Assembly: GCF_000208745.1 (NCBI RefSeq)
Contig: NC_030854.1
Location: forward strand, 24,559,346 to 24,623,345
Direction: 5' to 3'
Origin: Theobroma cacao
Lineage: Eukaryota > Streptophyta > Magnoliopsida > Malvales > Malvaceae
Length of the DNA: 64,000 nucleotides
This document shows positions 35,300 through 48,285 of the stretch, piece after piece. A program made the position numbers and the translations under genes. Below the pieces are notes generated by a model. It made no database searches, was not told where the DNA came from, and saw only the letters and a list, made by a program, of their open reading frames with translations. Numbering within the stretch: position 1 is the first letter of the stretch; each line of letters starts with the position of its first letter.

Positions 35300-38137
35300 C
35301 AATTTATTATTTATTTTTTCTAATTATACGTTGGAGTTAGACAAATAATTTTCATTTCCGATTAGAGAACGCATATTGAGAACTATAGCTACTATCACTA
35401 AATATTCCAAATCAAGTTATTCATAAATTTTAATGTTAAATCATTTACGTTAAGATGAACAGATTTACCAATTTTAATTTCTAACTTTTTATATTGTCCT
35501 AAGGACAAATCACTGCAAGTTTAACTCCCAATTGTTTTGTATGTGCCTTGATGTTCTAGAAATTTGAACTTCTGAGTCTCCCTTCATCTATAATCATATT
35601 TTTAATAGGTTATGCATTCTCTTAACCCCTAAAATAAAGAATGGCTTTCATCTCTCAATCAAGAAAGTATATAAAAGAGAAAAGAATAATCTAAAAGCAA
35701 GAAGGTGGAGAAAGCACTCATCTTCCCTTAATAATGAAAGTTAAGACTCGTGAAGATTCTAATGGTTTTTATTACCAAAGATGGATTTGGAAAGAAAGTT
35801 AACAGTTTCAAGATGCCAAATTAGGAAACTCTTAACACTAATTAAGGTGCAAAAGAATAGTTTAATTAGTATTATAATTCAAGTTGGTAATAAAGCATAT
35901 TTGACTCCATGGTCTTTAGATCATGCATAATCATGTTTCCTTTCTATTCTTTATTGTTTTTTAACATTTAAAAATTAATCTCTAATATTATATCATATAT
36001 TTACTCCCCAATCGAGAAATGATTTATGTCTTTTTTCTTTTTTTATTCATTAATTCAATTATACAATATGGGATACTTATCTTCTTTTATTTTTTTTAAA
36101 CACGAATCAAATTAACATCAAACTCTGATAACAACTATCACTAAAAACAGATAAGAAGTTGGCTGAATTGATGAATATATTTCTGATTATCCATATGTAG
36201 TAAATAACGCGTTTGTCTAATTGGGGAGTGATTTTCATCGCCGTACCTGTCGTTTGAGATTAAACAGTTAACCATGAATATCTGATGGTTCTAATTGATA
36301 GCTAATATGCAAACAAGCCTCTTTAAGGCACGTCCCACTTGCTGTAAGATTGAGGTGTAAAAACACAAACAAAAGCATCACCAAAAGGAGAGATGTCATT
36401 CGCTACTCCTTTTTGTCTGTTGAGGAGTCCTTTCAATCTTCTTTCTTTTCCTTTTTCAATATTCTTTCCGAGTTTTTTTTTTTATCTTTTTAAAAATTTA
36501 ATTTTTAGCTTATAATAATTGCATTTTTCACTTTTAAAAATGTTTTTTCATGATATTGCAAACTTTTACTTTTCTACAAATTTGTCTCGTTGCTCCAAAT
36601 AATTAAAGTGGGTGTAAGAGCATGCGTGCGAAATGTGTTTACGGTATTTTTGTTTTTTTTTTTGTGTGTAAACCCGTACTTTTCATTACTGAAATACAAT
36701 GATTTGCGCTGTGCTAGGGACTAGAGGACTTCCCTCTTGAGATTACGTAACTTTGGGGATAAAAATTTCAACGAAATACTTTGACAATGTATTAAGTATA
36801 AAATTATAAATTTTATTGCTTAATGTACATTTTAAAATTTTCTAATGCATGTTAAGGAATGCCCTAAGTGATCATTAAGCACACTAAATTCAAGATGGAT
36901 GTTGTATTAGCCTTAAAAAATGCTTTATAGGTAATGCTATTTAATCAGAAAATTGGTCCCCCCCGCACAAAAAAGAGGGAAAATTAAAGAGAGAAAGAAT
37001 AAATAATATTAATTTTAAGGATAAAACTTTGGACCGTCATTACGGTTTTTTTTTTACATAATTTTTCGTTGAAAACAAATTATTAGAATTGATTTTTTCG
37101 ATAAATTTTTGACGAAAAATTTCATTGAAAAATCTATTTTTGAATGTGTAGTCGATAATATTAGTAGTAAGAAATTTTAAAAAACCCATTTGCAAAAATT
37201 TGACTTTTTCAATAAAAAAATAAAAAAAGGATAAAAAAAAGTAAGTTAATCCATCAATCAAAAAATACAAAAATTACTTACGAAATTCCGCTGGTAATAT
37301 GGACATTAGGAAATGGATGCAACTTTTCCAGGCTGTTTAGGATTTTTCAATCGTTATAACTTCAATTAGAAAAATGATGTCTTCCTTGGAGAGAAAAACT
37401 ACAAACATTTGCAAAATTTAAAGCATAAACCATTATTAAAGCTACTTTAATTAAAAAGTAAGAGGCTTAACGGTACGTGGGTGGCAAACGCAGCTGCATT
37501 AACAGAAACAAACGAAAGGTTAAATCAATGAATTTGGTTGACTTAAGCCTAAGCAAAAATGACAACCAATAACTTATAGCATACAGATCGTTCAATGCAC
37601 CACCAACCCAACGGATCCATTGTTAATAATGTTTTAGCTTATATAGAAATGTCCCCCCTCTACATGCGCCGTCCTCTGCCTTTTATTGTCCCAAAACACG
37701 ATGATACTTACTCCTTATTTTCAATTTAATAAATGCTTCTCAATAATTAAAGCATACTTCAATGCATTAATTTTTTGTCCAAAAAATATTGCGTAAATAT
37801 AACTAAGATATTTTTATATTTAATTTACTATTCTCTTCAATTTTAAAAATCAATCATATATTAATTATGAACTTTTTTACACAGGCCTTATGGGAAAAAA
37901 GCCGGTTAAGGTTTTCCAAACTAATATAGATAGTATTTAATATTAATTATATTAATATTAAAATTTTTATGATTGATGTGAACGTCTATGGACAGAGGAC
38001 AACAGAAAATATATCATATTAAAATTTTGTACTTGGAAAATTGTGCCCACATTTAGTTTCGGGTATTAATGTTCCACATTGGTCGACGACAGCATTTTGG
38101 TCTCTGTTGAAGTAACAGTCATGAATTTTTCAAATTT
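35300..38137. other. gene-free AT-rich region
   Basis: No coding, RNA or mobile-element signal could be defined over about 2.8 kb. Short imperfect repeats of TTTTCGTTGAAAA / GACGAAAAATTTCATTGAAAA type occur at 37060-37130. Confidence 0.45.
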
Positions 38138-38146
38138 AAATATTCT

Positions 38147-38608
38147 GGTATGATCTTTAAAAATTTTTTTTAACTATTTAAAAGAATTTAAATAAATATT
38201 TTTTATTACACCTACTCAATCTCTTATACTTTTATTTTAATTTTTTAAACAAATAAATTTTTATGACTAATAGTTAATTAATTTTTACTAGTCAATACTT
38301 ATCATTTTATTCCACGTGGTACTGATGTAGCATGTTAACATATTATAATAATTGTGGCGTGACAAGATGATGTGAAATGATAACATGATCATATAACATT
38401 TTTCATTCTTTATATCAACTTCATGCACACATAAAATAACAATTGACATTTCGACTAATATTTAATGTAAATTAGTTAACTGTTAGTCATCAAAGCTTAT
38501 ATATATGGCCCAAAATAAAAGTATAAAGACTTAATTTAATACAATAAAAGAATAAAAACTTATCTAAATTTTTTAAAATAATTTAAGAACTTTTTAAAAT
38601 ATTATGCC
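38147..38608. mobile_element. Mutator-type fold-back MITE, copy 2
   Basis: A 462-bp element with ends GGTATGATCTTTAAAAATT and AAAATATTATGCC and long inverted arms meeting near GTAGCATGTTAACATATT. It is flanked by AAATATTCT (38138-38146) and AAATATTGT (38609-38617), a 9-bp target duplication with one mismatch. It belongs to the same family as 899-1351 and 38964-39426. There is no coding capacity. Confidence 0.88.
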
Positions 38609-38963
38609 AAATATTGTCAGTAGATATATAATAAAAAAATATCATAATGAGATTGATTTTGTGCCATGCATGATGATTTGATTTTTTTTCTTATTTTATA
38701 AGGTTCAAAAAGTGCAATTTTGAAGAATAGAATATTTTAAGAAAGTATGAGTTTAAATTTTATATCATATTTTGAAATATTATTTAATAGATAAAATCCA
38801 AAAAAATCTGAATTACAAATTTATATATGATTGTGATTATAAGGGCATACCAAATTTGGTGTGTGATTACAATTTCAATAAATAACAAGAAATAAATGTA
38901 AGAAAAAATGAATAAATTAATCTAACCAGTGCTTTCATTTTGTTTCTTCATTTATATCTAATT

Positions 38964-39426
38964 GATATAATATCCAAAAAAACTCATAAATTATTTTTAA
39001 AAAATTTAAAAAAATTTTATTTTTTATTATGTTCAATTAAGTCTCTATATTTTATTTTAAGCCAAATAAACTATTAAAATTTATTTTAAGCCAATAAGCT
39101 CTTATGATTAATGCTACTTATCAATATATGACATGTGACGTGAATAAGACATGTTGACATGTTATAATAAATGATAACATAGTATATTAATGTAATATGA
39201 TAACATGGCCACGAGACATTTTTTACTTTGCACATTAGCACCACGTTAGTATCATATGAGTATAAAATGATAAATGATATTTTGATTAGTGACAATTAAT
39301 CAATTATTAGTTATAAAGACTTATTTGATCCAAAACAAAACTACATGGCTTGGTTCAACGTAATAAAAAATAAGAAATTATTTAAATTTTCTTGAATAAT
39401 TAAAGGGTTCTTTTGAGCATTATACC
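38964..39426. mobile_element. Mutator-type fold-back MITE, copy 3
   Basis: A 463-bp element with ends GATATAATATCCAAAAAAAC and GGGTTCTTTTGAGCATTATACC. It is flanked by perfect 9-bp direct repeats TATCTAATT (38955-38963 and 39427-39435). The perfect duplication proves the element's limits and supports Mutator-type transposition. It lies only 355 bp from copy 2 in the same orientation. Confidence 0.92.
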
Positions 39427-39605
39427 TATCTAATTTATATTATTAAGATTGAATATGCAAAAAAGAAATTATTCATATTGAATAGGTTATATTGCCTAGT
39501 GTTATTTTTTTAAGAAGTATATATTGCCTAGTATTATTAAAGTTCAAAAATAAAAAATAAGAAAAACCCCACTGAGATAATTTTTTTTTTTTGAAGAGCA
39601 GAGCT

Positions 39606-39630
39606 CACACACACACATATATATATATAT
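39606..39630. repeat. CA/TA microsatellite
   Basis: A short CA run passes into a TA run. Confidence 0.85.
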
Positions 39631-39639
39631 TTCATTTTG

Positions 39640-41913
39640 ATTTAGAATTTGAAGTTGGGTAAAATTAATTAATTAATTAAATTTATGCATATTTATGTAT
39701 ATATCTTGGACACATTTTCTTTATGTACGTCCAGGTATGGCATTTAACTTTATTAAAGTTAGAATGTGATCAAATATAAAGAAAAAAACTCCAATATTAT
39801 AAGCAAACGCTAGAGCGATAATTCTCACTTTTGAAGTAGTTACTCAAAATTAGAAGTGTCTAACAGTCAGACTAGTCGTCCGAGCTTGGAGGCTTGATCC
39901 AACTTGAGTCGAGCTTGAGCATAATAGACTTTTGGACTCGAGTGTAGCACAATTAAGCTATTTTATCAATAATTAAAATATATTTTTAAAAATTCACATA
40001 TTAATCTAAATATTATTTATTTATTTATTTATTTTAATAGAACAGTAATATGTAAAAGGGTTGGTGCGGCCGAGCTCAGTCGCGACCGGATTTGACTTTT
40101 AAGAAAAGAGACCCAGCAGAGTCCATGAACACCTCTGCTCAAAAATATGGTTTGTCTCCTATTTTATTTTTTGTTTTTCTATTAAAATCCACATTCTTCA
40201 AATAAAAAAAAAGTACAATTAGTTTTATTAGAGAATATCCTCGGCACCGTGACTCGAATTTGTACTTCAAAGTTTTAAGTACTCTCAAAACAAAAGAGAT
40301 TGGTGGCTAAAACAAAAAAAGATCGTGGTAAAGTTTTCTATGTTTGGGAATAGTACAAAAATTAACTCGAGATTGATGCTATGACACAACAAAAACTCCC
40401 TCATTTGAACTCGTCATATCCATTGTCGACTCCATCGTTGAGTCCTAGTATCTGTCAATCCAAATTGATAAAGAGCATATTCATTTCAATCTTTTTAGAG
40501 CCAAAAAAGAAAGCAAAAGAATAGGCAAGTTCAAGGAATAACACTGTTTGGCTTTACTAATTAAATCACCTCATAAGCTATCTCTAGAAAGAAGAAAAAA
40601 AGATCCATAATGGAATAGTAAATTATCAAATAATCACCAGAAGGTGAGATGTTGTCAATTATTTTTGGATAAGGCCGTAGATTTTCTTCTTCCTTTTTCA
40701 TATTTTTGTTATTTTTTCAAAATTGAAACAGCTCCATGTCAAATTTGAACTTGTCTGTTTCCCATGTCCCTTGTACAAATCATAAATCAGTCATGTCTTT
40801 TCATATAATGGTGAAAAAGAAAGCCGGAAAGGGGTGCAAATGCATTTCAAAGTTTTGCGTGAGGTGCGAAGGTCAGCTTGGCCAAATTATTGCAATTCAA
40901 ACTCTTGTGGTACAATATTTCTCCCCGTTGAGATTGGACCATATGGTAAGTTGTTGATTAGAAGGTTACAATGATAGGATGAGCTTTGACTCTTGACTTC
41001 AGGAACTCTTAGGTGGAACCCAATTGGAATTTGTGGGTCCATAATTTTCTCTCCATCTGATCAGTGATCTCCTCTCTTTCTTTATCAATCTTTGATATTG
41101 GGAAGGATGACAATTCCATATATAAATGGGTAGTGGGTGAGGGATCATATTAGGTTTTTGTGGAGGGTGTAGGGTCAAAACACCAACAATTATTTTTGCC
41201 ATATATGTACATGTGTGTGTGTGTGGTGGTGGAATTAAAATTTTTATTGGAGTCAGCTCATGGGTCATGGCATTCCCATCCATTAGGGATTCCAAAAACA
41301 TCAATCCCCCCATCCAATATTGCACATTCCACCAATTAAGGCCCTCAGCTGGCTCATGGAAATTCCTCATAACTTTTTAGGGTTTTGCACTGAACAATTC
41401 CCCTTTTTTATCTAATCTCTTTTTTCAATGGAAGGTCGGCCAGTTTTGACCTTGCTAATGACCAATGTCGAATGAGATGATATAACCTAAAGTGTGACAA
41501 ACACTTGGATTTGACAAACATTTTTGTTTGCCACATGAAATCAATCAGAAAGTGGCTCGCGTCCACATGGTCGTGGTGAAAATCATTAGTCTTTGACATA
41601 TACAAGGAACTGTCAGAGCCTCTCAATCTAACCATGAAGGAAATGCAAAGCAACGACAAGAGAGAGAGATGCCTATTTTTCCAAGGCAATCATGTTCGCA
41701 TGTCGAAATATTCTCTTGTAGACCTCAAAGGGTACCTAAATTTTTCAAAGGGAATATAGGCTTGAAACATGGATCATCAACTCAATTACCAAACCAGAAA
41801 GAAGTGTAGTTAAGCATATATAATTCCGACACAATTCTCTTCAATTCTTTTTTTATATTTAACCAAGATTACAAATGGAAGCAATTTATTTGCAAGCAAA
41901 ATGATATTTTTTA
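39640..41913. other. gene-free region, partly less AT-rich
   Basis: No protein family is recognised. 39850-39960 holds GAGCTTGGAGGCTTGATCC-like words of the kind seen in dispersed plant repeats. 40730-41690 is less AT-rich and has frames of 73-123 codons on both strands without domains. It might be part of an unrecognised gene or promoter, but nothing supports a call. Confidence 0.4.
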
Positions 41914-42003
41914 TACACATAAGCATTTGATTTATTGGTTGGTATATAATCTTTTTATTTATAGAATAAGATTTAAATCTTCCCTTTTTAAAATTCAAAA
42001 AAA
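41914..42003 (+). mobile_element. diverged SINE related to the 27017-27109 copy
   Basis: The stretch from ATAAGCATTTGATTTATTGGTTGGTATATAATC to the A-rich end matches the SINE at 27017-27109 in order, spacing and length, with many C-to-T and G-to-A type changes in the A and B boxes (B box now AGATTTAAATCTTCCC). Flanks (TATTTTTTATACAC and TAATTTATTATACTAC) may be a decayed target duplication. It is an older copy of the same family. Confidence 0.65.
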
Positions 42004-42590
42004 TAATTTATTATACTACTTTTACATACCGACAAAATTAAAGAAAAGATGACAAAAAAAAATCCTCATTTGTCGACAAACATGGATCATGCAAGGTGTG
42101 CAAATTTTATAAGGCAATGAAATGAACTCCATGTGGGAGAATAGACATTGTGCTAATCTCAATTTCCTTATTGCTTCATGTAGTTAAGTTTGGTGGATAG
42201 ATATTTGACCTTGAGAGAACAATTTTTTGAAAGTAAATTGTGACTCTATTATTCTATCATTGGTCTATTGCTCTGTCACCTCTCAATGTGCACTCATTAG
42301 TGATCCCAAGATGATTTATTCAACGGCAACTATATATGCTATACCTTTCCTTTGTGTACATTAGATTTTTTTTATTTCTTTTGTTAATTATATATGTTTT
42401 TATATAGATTGAAAGCCTAACAAAAAAAAAAAAAGAAAAAGAATCTCAAACATGAACTGTACATTTTAAAGAACAATATAACCTTGCCATATATGAAGTA
42501 CATGAGTGCTATGCAATTTCCATATTCATGGTACTATATACTTTAACTTTTTGTTGCGTTCACCCTATATTTTAACTATGAATATCTTCA

Positions 42591-42600
42591 ATATATATAN

Positions 42601-42646
<46 letters not shown>
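42591..42646. repeat. TA microsatellite containing an undetermined base
   Basis: Nearly pure TA repeat of about 56 bases with an N at 42600. The N suggests that the true length was not resolved. Confidence 0.95.
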
Positions 42647-42648
<2 letters not shown>

Positions 42649-42649
42649 A

Positions 42650-45600
42650 CTTGAGGTTTTATGTATGTACAAATAGAAATTACAATTTCAATGAAAGAAC
42701 ATTTCACCTATATAGCATAATTAGTACATTCAACAAAAAAACAATAAATAACAAAAAAAAAAAAGAAAAGAAAACCAATCAATATATAATATATAATTAA
42801 AGAAAATCCAATGAAAAACCCCCCGAAGTGGGAGTTGAATATGCAACCACTAGATCCAAATACCTTACAGACATTTAAATTCTATACTTTCACTTTTGAT
42901 GCAATTATGTATAATCCTTAACATTGTTAATTACCTTTATCTAATGTAGCAATGATAAGGCATAGGAAATTATAACTTTAACTATTTATAAAAATGTGGA
43001 CATTTCTTGGCAATTTCATGGAAATTTTATTCTTAAGATCATTTTTCTATTTTTCTCTCAAATTTTAAAGTTATATCCATATTTTTCCCTTTTATTTTAA
43101 AACATTGAAAAATCTATGATAAAATTTCAAAATTTACATTTGTTGTGGATTTTAATAAATAAATTTTTATAATAATTGAAATTTCAACAACAACAATATA
43201 TATTCAAATATTGAAATTTTATTATGTATTTCAATAATTGAACTCAAAGCAAGTTAAAAAAAATAAATATCTATGTAAATAAATGGAAAAGAAAATTGAG
43301 AGAAAACTAGAAAAAGGTTTTAAAAGGAAATTTTCCATGTAAAATTTTAAAACATTAAGACAATATATACTTATTTGTAATGTCAGATAAAAAATCAACA
43401 AAGTGTCATATTAACATAGTTACCATTAAAAAATAACAGTGTCAAAGTACAAGAATAAATGTTTTGAATCGAAAATAGAAGACCACATTGAGTATATCAC
43501 CAAGTAAATTAAGGAATGCTAGTGGACTGTAGCCGTAATTAACTAATTCTCGATGTCCTTCCTCATTTTCCAATTGCAGCTCCTAGTTTAGTTTCCCTCT
43601 TTTCAAGTTTGCACTTCCTACTTCCTACTTCTTACTTCCTTGTGCCTTTTTACATCTCCTCACTTCTCATTTCCTAATTCCTATATGTCACCTTCATTGG
43701 CCTCACACTTTGTAGCACTCCGAAGTCTATTGTAGTCTTCCTTTTTGCCACCTCTATCTCAATCTCAACTTGCTCACTCATTTACGATACTATTGAAGGG
43801 CATTCTACAACTACAATTTATATTAAATGAAAAATATTTGTAATCATTTAGATGATTAGAGTGGTGGACTTTGCATGTCCTAAATTTTTAATCGTAATAT
43901 TTTTTTTACACCAAATTAAGAAAGATATAAAAAAGAGAGAGTTTTGAGATCATGCCATGTTAATAATATTATTCTATTTTGGAAATTTCAGTTTTTATCA
44001 AAGTATGATAAATATTGAAGTAAATTACAATCATTAATGGATCAAATGGGAGATAACAATTTTGAATAATTTCTGATTTGGAAGGCGTTTATAAGCTGTT
44101 CTTATACAATTTAGGAAGCAACAGAGCCAGAAATATGGTTGCTTGTTTTGGAAATGAATTGAACTTGGGCATTGTTTCAATGGAATACAGATTTTGGGCA
44201 TTAAGAAGAGAACTACAAATGCTTTTGGCATCTTTATTTTGGGAATAAAATAGATGATGGAAAGAATTATTATTATCATGTAGAACTTGCTTTCCATTTG
44301 TTGAATGGAAGGGTCCCTTTCAAAAGAGTTTTTGGTTTAGACTTCATCATCCACCATCAAATGGATCCATTTGTAGGTCCCATACATAATCAACCAACAA
44401 TCTTAGTTGACTTCTCATTTTAAGTGTTCAAAGTGTTTATCACCTTTCACTTTATATTCAAAACTCGAATGACTTCAACCATACATTTAAGTGCCATTTT
44501 CTGTCTTTGTTTTTTTTTTTTTTTTCTATTCTAAACTTCCAATGTATTAATATACACCAGGAAAAGTGAATCCTTTCAAATTGATGTGAGAATTCTGAAT
44601 TTAATATTTTCGTTTCAAAATTTATGATTTACTTTGCAAATTTCTATTGTTCATAAACAATCAATCTTACATAACTTTTACAATTTCCTTTTTATTTATA
44701 TTTTCTTTTGGATTCTTGTGTTTAGCCCTTGCTTCAAAGACAATAGATACGCAAAAAATTCAACTGCAATAAATCTTAATAAGGTTCACTTGTGACTTAG
44801 TTGCTTCTAAATTCCACTAAAGCAACTTCACATTTTATTAACTAAAACTTGAACTTCTCATGTAGACTATCATTAATTAGTGTATAGAAATTCAAAAGCT
44901 CATTTTTCTTTTCTTTCATTTAGAAGTACTTTTCCAAAAACTTCATGAGCTCTAGAATTTGGAAAACGGAAACCGTGTTTGAATCATAGAAAGAGAAAGA
45001 AATAAGTAGTCCAATAACTTCACATAGTGAACTGTTGCTTGTACTTTTCAAAAACTTCAACTTCTTAGTTAGTAGGGAAAACACGTTAAGCATAAACTAT
45101 AATTTGGCAGTTCAATTGAATTATCATTTTTTTTTAATACTCATTTTTTGTGTCACCCTGAATTTATGTTTATCTTCCTTCTCCTTTTTTGATTACTTAT
45201 GATTTTTACCTTTTTTCTGTTTCAGTAATTTTTAAAATATATATTTTTAATTTTTTGGCATTAGAAATAAAAGTATATCAATGTTATAAAAATATATGAA
45301 AAAACTACAGTCAAATGCTTTTTAACCACCCTACCAAGTCAAACATGATAGTCAATTTGAAATGTAAGAAGTAATTTTTTTCCTACATACATATTTGGTT
45401 ATACAATAACAGGTAACCTCTCTCATGCTGTAAACCTTACTGGACCCATCCAAAGATTCAAACATGAGACATCATAGATGAAATCTCAAGTTCCAACTAT
45501 TGAGTATCTCCTTGAGGACTAAATTAAACCAATATGGTTGAATAAATCTTTTACAATTATTATTTGTTGGAATTTTCAAGTAGAACCGAACATCAAGATC

Positions 45601-46000
45601 AGCACAAAGATAAATCTAATACAAGAGATAACATTTAATATGATTCAGCACTCATTGTTTACATTAATAGATGAGAGAAAAATCTACTATAGATGTAAAG
45701 ATTACAAAGAGTACAACACACCCAAAAGCATAAACTAAATCCAAGCCTCGTAACTAATAAGCCCAGTTTCCATGCTTATTGGTGTTGAAACCCATGGAAT
45801 ACCCTCTATTCCATATAAACCTGTGTTTTCTTCACTTTTCTTTACATTCTTACAATTTTGTGAAACCCTCACAAAAACTCATTTTTCACATAAGGATTAT
45901 TTCTCCTCTCAAAACCTCATTTGTCACATAAAAATTATTTATCTATGCACTCGATATTTATAGAACCTTATTACTTGTTCATGGGAAATTCTTATGAAGA
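42650..46000. other. gene-free AT-rich region
   Basis: No protein family, tRNA or rRNA signal. CT-rich imperfect repeats with CTTCCTACTTCTTACTTCC occur around 43610-43640. Several A and T homopolymers are present (42421-42433, 42755-42764, 44512-44525). Frames of up to 87 codons carry no recognisable domain. Confidence 0.45.
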
Positions 46001-46006
46001 ACTCTA

Positions 46007-46420
46007 GGGGCAGAGCTAGCCAACTTTTGTTGAGGGGCCCAAAGATGAAAAATGTATAAAGGTTAAAAATTTTCAAAACTAAGATGTTGAACTTAAGGAA
46101 TAATGAAAAGATTCATAATGGACAATAATTTTATATAATATGTAAATAAAAAGAAATAAGAAAAGAAAGACGTACAATAGTTTTATAAAGATCGAGTTTT
46201 ACCTGAAAAACATCCATTTCTTCAAGATTGAGCCTAGGATATTTTGATTCATATTGCTCTTGTTCATGATTTGAAGCATTGAGGCTTGATGACTCAAGTG
46301 TAGGAATTTTTTTTTTGAAAGGTAAATGTAGGAAACTTATTTGGATGATTTGCATATTTTCTTTTAAAGAATTTGTCAATTGTTTTCAATTTATTCATAC
46401 TTTAATCAAACCTAATTTTT
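46007..46420 (-). pseudogene. possible hAT / TTF-type zinc-finger N-terminus, broken
   Basis: On the minus strand 46379-46200 reads FKKKIPTLESSSLNAS, then ESKYPRLNLEEMDVFQ, followed by a GTAAAAC that could be a splice donor. The pattern of a basic start, Ser/Glu-rich stretch and KYPRxNLEE resembles the N-terminus of plant TTF-type zinc-finger/hAT proteins. The lower end has GGGGCAGAGCTAGCC and GAGGGGCCCAAA, a phrase typical of degenerate hAT-related repeats. Neither the zinc finger nor the dimerisation domain is present. Low certainty. Confidence 0.35.
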
Positions 46421-46680
46421 TTTTTTGAAAAGTGTTTTTATTGAATCTTTGATTAACCAATGTCTTTAAACCCGATATGGGTGTGACAACTTAGACAATT
46501 ACACAGAAAAAGCCACTCAAAAACTTGATGGTTGCTCAAAGAGAACAAAAACATCCAACAAAAAAAAAAAAGGCAGCCCATGAGACCACTAACATAAAAA
46601 ATCCTAAGACTATATCCTAGTCAATGTGTAGCCAACGTCTAATATTCTTAGTTTATTTTTATTTAAACTTAAAGTACTAA

Positions 46681-47536
46681 GAGCCTGTTTGTCCTAACTT
46701 TTTTTTTAACTTAAAAGCTATTATTAAGCTCTTATGAAAAATAATAGTTTTTAAAATTAAGCTAGAATTGTTTGATAAACTGTTTAATAAAATAAATTAT
46801 ATAAACTCTAATTTTGGTTAAAATTACGATAAGGGGTATTCATGTCATCTTCAATCACCTAATAAGTTATAATGTAATGCTTCAGTTTATATATAATTTC
46901 TTATGTTAAAATCAAAGAAATCAATAAAAAAAAGAAACAACTCTTAATCTTGTATAGTAGCAATAGTATTAGATTTTTGTTGATCTAACAAGCAATCGGA
47001 CCATGATACTTCAATTCTCAAAAATGAAGAGAAAAGAGGAAACGATGTATTCAACATTAAAATCCTTTTTGGTGAAAAAAAGAGAAAATCTTTAAATAGT
47101 ATTTGAATGTGGTTTTGAATTTTAGTTTTGAATCTTTAAATAAAGAAAATCCTTTTTTTCTCTTAATCTTTGTAAGAATAAAAAAATTCTAGATTTTGAT
47201 ATTTTGTTGTTGGGTCTTTTGTTTTTTTATTAGTTTTTGTAGAGAGAGGTAGAGAAGAGGGAAATCGTGATTTACGTTGAAGGATAGTAATTTGCAAAGG
47301 GAAAGAGAGGAGAGAGCGATTGATTGAGAGAGGGGTATTTCTTGAAAAATTAATATGTTTTTAGAAGAAGAGAAGAGAAAGCTCTTCCTTGGAGCTTTTC
47401 TTTAAGCTCTTTTTTTAAAAAAATTTTATTCTTAAAAAAAACTATTTTTTTAAGAACTTCTTAAAAGATCATGTTTGGCCTGACTTTTACTTTTTAGAGG
47501 TAGCTAAGCTGAAAAAAAGTCAAGCCAAACAAGCAC
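46681..47536. mobile_element. PIF/Harbinger-type non-autonomous element
   Basis: An 856-bp element flanked by TAA on both sides (46678-46680 and 47537-47539). Terminal inverted repeats are GAGCCTGTTTGTCCTAACTT at the left and, read inward from the right, GTGCTTGTTTGGCTTGACTT. A 3-bp TAA duplication with a GGSCTTGTTTG-type end is diagnostic of Harbinger/Tourist elements. The interior is AT-rich and non-coding, with subterminal AAGCTCTT words. Confidence 0.75.
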
Positions 47537-47945
47537 TAAATATAAAACTATAATGTATAAAATATAAATAGTTAAATACGATATATATGATTTCACACAA
47601 CGATTAAATATATAAATAGTTAAATAATATAAATAGAAAGAAGAAGATAGAAAAAAACTTACCTTCTCTTAATTTCACACAATGGTGGTGAGTGTTTCCC
47701 GTTATTCCTTATTCAAGCTCAGAAGCTCATAAATCTCTTTTGAGAAATGAAGTGTGTTTTAATGGTGAGTTATAGAGAAAAGACTAAAGTAAAAGTAAAA
47801 GCACAAAGAGAAGAGAAAGAAAAAAAGAAAGAGGAAGAAAGAGGTGTGAAGAAACTTAAATTAAGATAAAGTTAAGTAGGGTTTGTAAGGTCATTTTATT
47901 ATTTTTTATTTGTGTTAATATTAAATAAAAAAAATTATTTTGAGG

Positions 47946-48090
47946 AAGCCATTAAAAAATATATAATAAATAATAAATTCCATAAATTTTGGAAAAGATC
48001 ATTAAAAATATATAATAAATAAAAATTCCAAAAATTTTGAAAAGGCCATTAAAAATATATATAATAAAAAATTTCAAAAATTTTGGGGAA
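47946..48090. repeat. three tandem copies of a roughly 48-bp unit
   Basis: Units start at about 47946, 47997 and 48044, each reading close to (G)CCATTAAAAATATATAATAAAT followed by AAATTCCAAAAATTTTGG. They sit in a region with hAT-like repeat phrases and may be part of the same decayed element as 46007-46420. Confidence 0.65.
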
Positions 48091-48285
48091 CTCTCACCCA
48101 TTAAGTATATTTATTTCTTTAAATAAACTTAATCACCAAGTACTCTCAACTAATAATTTTGACTACTTCTTTCACCAACTAGTGTGTTATGGGATGGGTT
48201 ATACGGTTGTTGTGTTTTGATGTTTTTGTTTTATGTGATAAAAGAGTATAAGATAGCGCATGCTTTTTTGGGGATTGATTATTCT

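Noticed and set aside
40736..41689. Frames of 73, 123 and 93 codons in a less AT-rich stretch
   Set aside because: No domain, inconsistent strands and no plausible splice joins found by eye.
43850..43920. Possible SINE or tRNA-like sequence (GATTAGAGTGGTGGAC)
   Set aside because: The B box is absent and no cloverleaf can be drawn.
45410..45500. Possible minus-strand SINE with a B-box-like AGATTCAAACATGAGAC
   Set aside because: No A box at the right distance, no tail and no target duplication.
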